From contig QAXH01006603.1 in NCBI GenBank assembly GCA_004335635.1, positions 14,038-43,799 of the forward strand: a stretch of 29,762 nucleotides of DNA, given 5' to 3'. The DNA is from Chloromonas sp. AAM2 (lineage: Eukaryota > Chlorophyta > Chlorophyceae > Chlamydomonadales > Chlamydomonadaceae). Positions 22,220-29,762 of the stretch are shown here, one piece after another. Numbering within the stretch: position 1 is the first letter of the stretch; each line of letters begins with the position of its first letter. The position numbers and the translations under genes are program-made. The notes below the pieces were generated by a model. It was not told the DNA's origin, made no database searches, and saw only the letters and a program-made list of their open reading frames with translations.

Positions 22220-23035
22220 CAACAAACAACAACACAAGGGTCTTCAGGTCTCTGGGTTGCTGGGTGGGCTGCTGAAAGTCATGGGCTTAGTGAAGCAGGC
22301 AAGTGCCTGCCTCTAGCCCTCTACGTGTGCTCATTGCCATCAGGTGAATCTCCAAGTACAGACTTAGACACCCAGAGATATCTGACCATAGAAGGGTCGT
22401 AAGGTGTCGGGGTTGGCTGGGTGTGCTGAACTTAATGCTTGGCGTGGCAGGCAAGTGCCTGCCTCGATGTGTGCTCACGCCCTGATTGCCATGCAGTGGA
22501 TTTCCACGTACAGACTCATAAGCCCAGAGACCGTGCGACCCAAGTAAGGTACTCAGCAGTGCTCCAGATTTCAAATTTGACAAGTCATGTTTAGTGTCTC
22601 ACCTTGTAAACCGGCACTTCTGGCCCCTGCGTCTATTGTCTCACACAAAAACGGACTAATGTAACGGGCGGGGGCTGCGCCCCCGCACCCCCCGTGCGAC
22701 AGTGAACAAGTAACCATATCATTACAAATTACTGAGTACGTCTCTGGGTTGCTATGTATGCTGCCCAACAGTGATGCCCTTGATGAAGCAGGCAAGTGCC
22801 CGCCTCTATGTGTGCTTGTTCCACGATCGCCATGCATTGGATTCCAAGTACGGACTCAGAAGCCTAGAGACCCAGAGACCCAAGAAGGGTCTTCAGGTCT
22901 CTGCGTTGCTGGGTATGCTGCTGAAAGTCTTGGGGTTAGTGGAGCAGGCAACTGCCCCTACTTGTGCTCGTGCCACATTGCCATGATGTGGATACTCAGG
23001 TACAGACTTACAAACCCAGAGACCCAGAAACCCAG
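22220..23035. repeat. Subterminal repeat array, four units of about 145 bp
   Basis: Approximate units are 22220-22390, 22391-22545, 22738-22885 and 22886-23035. Each has GGTCTCTGGGTTGCTGGG or a variant, then a GAAGCAGGCAAGTGCCTGCC-like palindromic core, a GTGTGCTC word, an ATTGCCAT word, CAAGTACAGACTTA and a closing CCCAGAGACC. The left arm keeps two inverted units (about 19440-19545 and 19546-19675). Such subterminal repeats are often transposase-binding sites in DNA transposons; that role is inferred here. Confidence 0.7.
22549..22739. mobile_element. Nested 191-bp MITE-like insertion in the repeat array
   Basis: The ends are exact 8-bp inverted repeats, GTACTCAG at 22549-22556 and CTGAGTAC at 22732-22739. 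It lies between two 145-bp units where other units join directly, and it has no counterpart in the left arm. It contains a strong GC hairpin, CGGGGGCTGCGCCCCCG, near 22669-22685. No coding capacity. The boundaries are inferred from the unit junctions; no clear target-site duplication was seen. Confidence 0.55.
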
Positions 23036-23830
23036 GAAGACAGGCATGGCTGCGCACAGCAGTCAGGACCAAGGGGCAGTGCAAGGGGATGCTGGATGGT
23101 GGGCAGACTTGGCATGTCATGTCTATATCCAGAGGCTTGTCAAGCCAGACGCACAACACCAGACACGGACAGTGTCATGCAAAGACTTGAGATGCAGCTT
23201 TCAACGCAAACACCCTGAAACCCAGAGACCCAGCGCAGGACCCAGGCAGCGTCGTGCAAGGGCTTGGGATGCAGCATGCAAGCTGTAGGCCCAGACACTT
23301 AGCAACCCAGAGACTCTGCCCAGTGCATGACAAACCCATACATGGACTTGGCATGCAGCAGGCTACGTATATATCCAGACAAACCTGAAGGCCCTCGGGA
23401 AACCTGAAGGCTTCAGTAGCAAGACCAAGGACGTTGATTGAAAGGAATGGCGTACCGCCGGCCAAGCATATACCCAGAAGCTCAAAGATCTAAAACTTCG
23501 ACACCCAAAGCTGTTCGCGCCCCACCGGCTTGCAACCCACCGTTATAGGCCACAGGCCACACTCCACAGACCGGCTGACGTGACTGTTTGATTCCAAAGC
23601 TCTTGTCACAAAGGTCTTGGCTCTTGGTCTGCGCGCAGGGGCAAGGGCAGGGGCAGGGGCAGGGGCAGGGGCTTGCCTGTGTTGATGTAACTGGATTTGC
23701 TCAGTAGTCAAACCCGCTTGCTAGCTGGTGCGTCAGCTCTGCAGACTGGACGTATACAGCCGTGTATACAGCCGTGCCAAAGCTGCATGTCTGCAGCCTG
23801 CCACCTACTGTCATAAACAGCGCATGGAAA
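23036..23830. other. Right-arm block absent from the left arm
   Basis: It contains scattered AACCCAGAGACCCAG words and GCATGCAGC / GGGATGCAGC words spaced through 23060-23370, suggesting decayed tandem repeats, and the GC-rich minisatellite at 23637. A doubled word GTATACAGCCGT occurs at 23752-23775. No gene is recognised. In the left arm the junction runs straight from the GTGGTGGG side to ATCCACATCATGG, as expected if this block was deleted there. Confidence 0.5.
23637..23672 (+). repeat. (AGGGGC)n minisatellite
   Basis: Six tandem copies of a six-base AGGGGC unit, one of them shortened (AAGGGC). The G-runs could form a quadruplex on the plus strand. Confidence 0.9.
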
Positions 23831-24849
23831 CCCACCACCAGTTGTGCGGTCGAATTCAGAAATGACTTGTCTCTCGGTCTGAAGGTTCTCAACCTTGGAC
23901 CAAAGGAAACTTGCCAACGCCTGCATTCTGCTTTCGCAAATGGCATCTGGCTGCCGCCTATTGCTGGGGCATTCTGGAACTGTGGTCAGTGATTGGTTGA
24001 CTCCATGCTTAGACACTCTCTTGACTGTGCTGCCTTCAAAACACGACTCAAAATTACCGGCCATGGTTTCGGAGGCTCATCCACATATTTGTGCCCTTTA
24101 TCTCGCTCTTTAGTGCCGGAGCCGGCCTGGCAGGCATACGTTATGCGCACAGAGTGCCTCCACAAGCAAGTCAAGGTAATACAGGTGTGTCAACCAAACT
24201 GCCACACAAGTGGTACCAGACATGGCAAGGTCTACTCCATAGTCACATGCTGACACCTGCAGGACCATTTTGACCACTTGCGGTACGTATTTTGCACACA
24301 TTGGATTGATATGGGCCTGGTGTCTGACGGATAACGCCACATTTTGGGCCTTACTCCTTATTACCAGGCATGACACCTGTGCAACTGGTGCCAAAACTAA
24401 GTCAGAGACTAAACACACACTGGTAACAGACGTGATCGCAGCGCGTGCTAGTGGTTGCCAATCACCATGCATCACCAAGAAATACAGTTTGCTCACTTGC
24501 ACACAAGCTTACACACTGCCAAGCCCGGACCAAGTACTGCCAAGCCCGGGGTTGGATGTTGTGGTGGTGCACACAATGAGAGCCTGCACACGGCAAAGTC
24601 GCCACTGCCGTTGGACAGTAACTGCCAACTGTTTACTGTGGTATGTGAAGCCCTGTTACGCACAGCAACCGCCAGCGGCACCAGGCAGGGAAAACAAGGG
24701 CGACTTACTCAGGGCGACAGCCTTGTCCAGAACCAAATCAGCTGCCCTCTTCCACGCTGCCATGCAGTGACCATGTGGGCAGCTGACCATGGATTGGGAG
24801 TGCAGACCGGCTCAAGCATCTGAGCCTTAACCTGCATTGACACAGGCTT

Positions 24850-24955
24850 CTGTACAAGGGAATTGTTCATGTTGACTTTGCGATTGTTGCTTAGGGTGCA
24901 GTGGTGACCAACAGGTCACCTATTTCCCTTCGCCCTTGCCCCTGCTGAGCAGTCC
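24850..24955 (-). repeat. Dispersed repeat copy, inverted partner of 16787-16890
   Basis: Its reverse complement begins GGGAGGACTGCTCAGCAGG and passes through TTGGTCACCACTGCACCCTAAG, matching the copy in the sulfatase intron. It directly abuts or slightly overlaps the exon fragment at 24949-25015, so the two may have arrived together. Confidence 0.75.
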
Positions 24956-25015
24956 TCCCTCAACTCTGCGGCCACTGGCATCCCCGTTGCAGCTGACGGC
25001 ACCTGCCCTGCTGCA
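24949..25015 (+). pseudogene. Partial copy of exon 3 of the downstream glycoprotein gene
   Basis: Positions 24957-25015 match 26519-26577, part of exon 3 of the gene at 25520, with four substitutions in 59 aligned bases counted directly. Weaker similarity reaches back to GCAGTC at 24949. Flanking exon sequence and splice sites are absent, so it is not a usable exon. It lies about 0.5 kb upstream of the parent gene in the same orientation. It could come from local duplication, unequal exchange, or capture by the adjoining repeat. Confidence 0.85.
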
Positions 25016-25519
25016 AGAAGGAATGGGGCTTAGACATTGCCCATGAATTAATCAGGTGCGATGCGATCGGTCGGTTCTGGCACAGGCAAACTATGCACAG
25101 AAAACCTCTACTGCTCTGATGCACATCAGCGAGTCGACAATGCGTTGCATTCCTTGAATGCAGGACGTTTGACAGACTGTTCGCGCCTTGATTGATCCGA
25201 AGAGGTGATCCCCACTTTTGTAAGGTTGTCGCCTTGACAAGTGAAATGCGCGCCTTGGATTGGATGACTCATCTGGTGCTTGCAAACTATCTGCGGTTAC
25301 AAGAGGGCTAAGATCCGCCAATTACAGCATCGCGACGTGGCGGGCCAGCAGTCGGCTTGGAATAAGTTCAATACGACGGCTTCTCAGTCCGGTGATGTCC
25401 ACCCGGTCGAACCTTTCCGAATTCAAACCGAAAAAGAGAAACGGTAGAAGAAAGTGAAAAGGTTCCACCGGATCAGGAGAGAAGGAAGCCGGCGCTGGAC
25501 GCACTCATCCATTCCCACG

Positions 25520-28500
25520 ATGACCGTGTCCGCACGGGCGCTGCTCGCAGTGGCTTTCGCTGCCCTGCATGTTGCAGCTGCATCAACGCCATGCTTCAAG
25601 GCATCTAAGCCCACCCAAACTTTCTGCGCTGGCCTGCACGCGATCGCTCTGGACAAGCCCCTTACCGTCGGGCAAGTCTGTTTTGATGCAATCGATGGCC
25701 AGACATTTGAAATGACGGCGACAACAAGCTGCTTGGCTGAAAATGACGGTGAGTTCCAGTCGGGAACGATCAACTGGTGGGCTTGGCGATGCCGGCGTGT
25801 GTCATGCCCAGTAGGCGGGATGTGGCTTCGTGATTCACTTGCGGTGGTGGGATGTGATTTCGTGTCTTCGGTGCAAAGTATGTGCTGATGATACCACATA
25901 GTAACTGCGCGGGTTCTCAATGGCTCCATCGCAGCATGTGGCCACAAGACAGGGATTGGCATGACACTGGCATGATTAGGAATGACGAGCCTCGCTTACG
26001 CGTGGTTGCGCGTTTGGCGCCAATGGATGCAAGCATCCAGCTTCTGCGTAGCACACGCCTTGCCTCTCTCTCTCTCTCTCTGCTGCTGCGGCGCAGGTAG
26101 CCGTGCTGGCTGCTGGCAGTTCACACCATCCAGCCCGACTTTCGGCTTTCTCCCCTATCCGCTCTTATGTGATGCTGCCAGCACCACTACCTGGCTTTCT
26201 CTGATCAAGCAGTCAGGAAAACCCAGTGATACCAGCAAGGTAACCAGACGCAGTATCAAACATCAGCCTGCATGCGCCTTGCCCGCCATGTTCGCGCTCT
26301 GATCGCGATAACTACTTCGAGTTACTAGGGTTACATCTGACCGACCCTGAAAAGCAGCGCGCTTGCAGGCGCAATCCCGTAATAGTACAGCAGCAGAGAG
26401 AAGGAAAGATCACCATGAGTCAGGGCAAGCTGGTCTCAACATCAAGCTCTCAACCCATAAATGCACTTTGGTCTGCTGTCTCAAACGCAGGCATCCGGCC
26501 GAGTGTGGCGCAGTCAAGCCCTCAACTTTGCGGCCACTGGCATCCCCATTGCAGCTGACGGTACCTGCCCTGCCGCACTGGCATCCTCCGACAGCAAAAG
26601 CAACACAGCCCAGTTCGCTTTCTTCTTCCAAGCGACTCTGGTGTTTGTGAGTGTTTTGCTGGAGACAGACAGACTGCACAGCGGCCTTCCAAACGTGTGC
26701 TCCAGCGCGCGCCACCTGCAAGCCGCGATGCTGGCTCACATGATTGCATCTACGTGAATGCTTGTTGCTGCAGGCACCAGCTTCAGGCAGCTCACCATCA
26801 GATGTGGTAGTCGCTTCGGCAGGCACAATGCCGGTTGATGCCATCCCATGTGGCAACTCACTCCAGACATCCCAGCTACGCTGGGACATTGCCAGCCTCA
26901 CCTGCAACAGCTGCCCACAAGAGTAAGGCGTTGGAGTGCCAAATGCTGTGTGTTTGTTGTGTTGATCCCAAGATAATGCACCAGGTTACTACTACATGCT
27001 GCCGTTGCTGACTGCTGCTGCTCCTGCTCTGCTCAGGTCATCTGCAGTCGGCACTGCCAGTAGCCGGCGCCAGCTGGGCGGTGGGTACACATGGGAAGAG
27101 GCCAAGAAAGACCACGACAACGAATGGTGGAAACACGAAGGCAAGGAGGACAACCACGACAATGAGTGGTGGAACAACGACGGCCATGGGGTCCAGACAG
27201 GGAACGACAATTGCCCCCCTCCTCCATGCAACAACGAGTCCCCTTCACCTCCATGCTACGACAAGTCTCCACCACCTCCATGCTACGACATGACCCCCCC
27301 TCCATGCCACCCATACCAGCCTTGTTACCCAGTTGAAAACTCCCCATCCCCTCCACCACCACTCTCTCCTTCCCCACCACCACCACTCTCTCCTTTCCCA
27401 CCACCACCACGCTCTCCTTCCCCACCACCACCACGCTCTCCTTCCCCACCGCCACCACGCTCTGCTTCCCCGCCACCACCACGCTCTCCTTCCCCACCGC
27501 CACCACGCTCTCCTTCCCCGCCGCCACCACGCTCTCCTTCCCCGCCACCACCACGCTCTCCTTCCCCGCCACCACCACGCTCTCCTTCCCCATCCCCACC
27601 ACCACCTTCGCCCTCACCACCTCCACCACCACTGTAGGTGGAGCCACAGGTCACCAGCTGCAACCAAGGTTTGCTAGCCAACCTGTCATTGATACCAACC
27701 GTTCGCACGCATTTTGTGCAATTTTTTGTCAAACAAACCCATGGTGACTCCAGCAAATGAGCCTGAACGCCATTTCAGTTTTCTGAGTGCCGTGAACCTT
27801 TTGTGAGCAAGAAGATGGGCTTATGCAGTGCAATGTATTGGCACAAGCATGAGTTACCGCCTGGACGGTTGGCAAGCCACTCTCAAGCACAAGGCTCAGC
27901 CATTCTCAGCACAGGGCACTCGGTTGTGCTGGCTCCCTGCACTCAGTTTGCATATAGTCGCCCTGATCCATTCTCCACATAAACCTGCTTGGCTCCTGAT
28001 CATAAATAGCACTTCAAATGCAGGCCTGACGTGTGCCCTGTTGACACCTGCGGTGGAGATTTTGAGGGTGACAGCCAGCCAACCACATGCTTCACCAACG
28101 AGAACAACAACTTCACCATTGTGGAATACAATGAGCCCCTCAACGCTTCTTCATCTGGCGATGAGTTCACATTCACAGTGCCACCGCCCACCCCAAACAA
28201 TGAGCAAGGAGCGGCCCTTTTCACACCGGTAGGTGCCCTGAGAGAGTGAGAGAGAGAGAGGGGTGTGTCAACTGTGCTTGGTGAAAACTACGGTCTGCCC
28301 ACACCAGAATCATCTGCTACATCCTCAGGCTCTTTGGCTTCAAGTCTGTGGAGGGGAAGAGTGAAGTCCAAGCTGGCTGCTTGAGCGCATAACATACAAA
28401 ACGCAGTCTCCAGGGTGCAGGCAGAAGTGTTTGGTCACGAATGTCGAATTCTACCTTCAGGCAATGTCGTCTTGGTGATCTGTTCGTTGGCCACTTGTGA

Positions 28501-29762
28501 TGCAGCTAAACCAGGTAAGGCAGCTAAACCAGGCTGTCTACCCAGGAGAGCACCCTTGCGCGGTCACCTCGTCATTACCTGCTGTGTTCATGTGTGTGCC
28601 ATGCCCCTGCACAGGACGCGTTCAACGTTTATTCCGAGATTGTCTACACTAACGTGGTCGTGAACACAAGCCAGGTGCTCTCCTTCTCCATCTATGTGTG
28701 CTCACCCGATGAGGTTGTGGCAGAGGAAACCAAGGTCTACTCAGGTATGACACCCAGACACACGGGTGGAATTACGTGAGGGGTCGCATGAACGCCGCCT
28801 CGACTTGGATGAGCTGGAAGCTGATAATTTGACTGAGGCATCGTGCTGTGAATTTGCAACAATAAGGCTTGAAGGCTGCGGAGAGATCCATGCAGCGAAC
28901 GAGCTGCTAAAAACTCGCTGTTCCTCAGCAGTGGCAGTAACTGATGCTGTACAAGCACTGAAATGCTGGACAAGCTTGGCCAACTGCACCTTGGTCAGCA
29001 TCTGAACAATCAGAGGTGTTCCCGAGAAGGATGGCTGTCCGCGTGTGAGCAGCCTGTTCACCAGCTTCACTCACTCTTGAGACAGCTCGACTCTTGCACG
29101 CCCTCACTCACAATAAGTTGCACTCTGCCTGTGCAGCTCTCTTTGACAACTTGGTGGAGGCTTACCTGATCTTTGGTGAGGTCGAGTCAGGCAACGAGAC
29201 CAGGCTGTTCACTGCCAACTATGAGAACACAGTGGCTGCCAATGGCTCGTGCATCTGGAACACGTACACCATCCCCGTGGGCCAGCAAGTGGAGTTGGGC
29301 ACCCTCATCAGCGTGAGTAACTGTCATAGTGTACAGGGTGGCATTGGTTTGAAACGACCCGTTTGATTGAACTCACCAAGTCTTTAACGTCTCTGGCTTG
29401 GCTGCTCCAGTTCACAGCTGTGGTTTGAAGATGAGGAGTGGGCCCTTGGTTCAATGTCATGGGCAGGGTGGTGACCAGGAACGTGTTTGTCTAGTTTGCC
29501 GAGGCGATTGCTGATCAAAATCCAAGAGGCGATTGCGGTGCCGGCGGGTTGTGCTTTATTCTGTCGACGCATTATCATCACAGACCCGGGGCTCGTCGGC
29601 GTGTAATGTACATGTGCCTATTGCCCATGGCCTGTGCAGTTGGACGTCTACAACACGTGGAATGCCGATCAGACGCCCAGCTACCCCGTGATTGTTGTGG
29701 TTGACAACATCGCACTGGAGTGCGTGTTCTCCCCGCCACCTCCTGCGCCACCACCACCAGTC
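25520..29762 (+). CDS. Secreted proline-rich wall/matrix glycoprotein, pherophorin-like layout, 3' end beyond window
   Basis: Exons: 25520-25748, 26097-26239, 26491-26646, 26774-26922, 27037-27633, 28024-28228, 28615-28744, 29137-29312 and 29640 to the edge. They total 1908 nt, 636 residues so far, with every junction in phase. A signal peptide opens the protein (MTVSARALLAVAFAALHVAA). Residues 21-225 form a cysteine-containing globular region (for example STPCFKASKPTQTFCAGLH and FAATGIPIAADGTCPAAL). Exon 5 then has a doubled NEWW motif (residues about 250-270), a Cys-Pro linker and a rod of eleven S-P-x-P-P-P-P-(L/R) units (about 328-424). A second globular region (425-625) starts PDVCPVDTCGGDFEG, includes possible N-glycosylation sites and ends VIVVVDNIALECVFSPPPPA, where a second proline tract begins. 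Globule-rod-globule layout and SPPPP rods are typical of green-algal pherophorins and wall glycoproteins; prolines are probably hydroxylated and glycosylated. The globular domains are not securely assigned to a family. Confidence 0.85.
26064..26081 (+). repeat. (CT)n tract in glycoprotein intron 1
   Basis: Nine CT units lie 15-32 nt before the CAG acceptor at 26094-26096, where they serve as the polypyrimidine tract of intron 1. Confidence 0.8.
27341..27604 (+). repeat. 24-bp coding tandem repeat, eleven units
   Basis: Each 24-nt unit encodes S-P-S-P-P-P-P-R. The first two units end in L, the third has F for the second S, and the sixth has A for the first P. The identical spacing and near-identical codons indicate expansion by slippage or unequal exchange. 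Unit number is likely to vary between strains and alter rod length. Confidence 0.95.

Larger units (their letters stand above)
18808..24370. mobile_element. Composite element bounded by long inverted arms, about 5.6 kb
   Basis: The left arm (18808-19952) reads as the reverse complement of the right arm (24370 back to 21961). The outer ends are TGCCTGGTAATAAG on the left and its complement CTTATTACCAGGCA at 24357-24370. In one 150-nt stretch compared directly (about 18971-19120 against the right arm) I count four differences, so that part is recent or homogenised. The arms are unequal because the right arm keeps about 830 nt absent from the left and has more copies of an internal repeat. The unique core (19953-21960) carries a protein-kinase-like segment but no transposase that I recognise. 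No target-site duplication is obvious. It resembles a foldback or long-TIR DNA transposon, possibly non-autonomous with captured host sequence. Confidence 0.8.
21961..24370 (-). repeat. Right inverted arm of the composite element
   Basis: It is the longer of the two arms, about 2.4 kb against 1.15 kb. From inside outward it carries the shared inner part (21961-22220), four copies of a 145-bp repeat interrupted by a nested element (22220-23035), a block with no left counterpart (about 23000-23830) and the shared outer part (23832-24370). Confidence 0.78.
24371..25519. other. Upstream flank of the glycoprotein gene, no intact gene
   Basis: It contains a doubled TACTGCCAAGCCCGG-like word near 24513-24550, the inverted dispersed-repeat partner and an exon fragment. 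The last 300 nt before 25520 should contain the promoter and leader of the glycoprotein gene; no clear TATA box is seen. Frames here, such as 24270-24770, show no recognisable domain. Confidence 0.5.

Noticed and set aside
27635..27637. TAG taken as the end of the glycoprotein gene
   Set aside because: A GT donor just before it (CT|GTAGGT) joins in phase to 28024, and the next four exons continue a consistent secreted protein. It may still act as a stop when the intron is retained.
27033..27647. Long minus-strand frames rich in G, V and E opposite the proline rod
   Set aside because: They are the antisense reading of the 24-bp repeats; the plus-strand frame has splice continuity, a signal peptide and a sensible domain order.
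1..29762. tRNA, rRNA, CRISPR array, riboswitch or bacterial operon
   Set aside because: Read for and not seen; the intron-rich eukaryotic gene structure makes CRISPR arrays and operons unlikely, and no cloverleaf or rRNA core sequence was noticed by eye.

Overview
This window looks like nuclear DNA of a green alga (Chlorophyta). The genes are split into many short exons with GT-AG introns of about 100-500 nt. TGTAA motifs, the usual green-algal poly(A) signal, follow two of the stop codons closely. One gene encodes a wall or matrix glycoprotein with a serine/proline rod, a protein type typical of chlorophyte algae. The class (trebouxiophyte or chlorophycean) cannot be settled from this sequence. 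There are no bacterial features: no operons, Shine-Dalgarno sites or CRISPR arrays.

Layout. (1) 1-1113: no host gene seen; a decayed LINE reverse-transcriptase fragment (111-248) and a CA microsatellite. (2) 1114-2755 (+): a five-exon gene for an unrecognised multi-pass membrane protein. (3) 3193-11821 (-): a complete 23-exon gene for coatomer subunit alpha (alpha-COP), 1217 residues, convergent with gene 2. (4) 12323-18068 (+): a complete 12-exon gene for a secreted, formylglycine-type sulfatase (662 residues), divergent from alpha-COP across about 500 nt. (5) 18069-25519: a repeat-rich block with no complete host gene. It holds a 180-bp inverted-repeat hairpin and then a composite element of about 5.6 kb (18808-24370) bounded by long inverted arms. 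Between the arms lies a protein-kinase-like coding segment that starts at the catalytic loop and lacks a visible N-lobe. The right arm carries about 145-bp tandem repeats and a nested short inverted-repeat element. A broken copy of an exon from the downstream glycoprotein gene lies at 24949-25015. (6) 25520-29762 (+): a secreted (hydroxy)proline-rich glycoprotein gene, nine exons visible, running off the right edge.

The host genes fit the secretory pathway and cell surface in a loose way (COPI retrieval, a secreted sulfatase, a wall glycoprotein), but nothing shows that they are co-regulated. Exon models were built by hand from reading-frame continuity and splice-site phase. Each of the three large models closes in frame (3654 nt, 1989 nt, and 1908 nt up to the window edge), which is good internal support. 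Exact junctions still need transcript data.

The most unusual part is the long-armed element with its kinase-like cargo, together with a neighbouring hairpin that shares its terminal bases.
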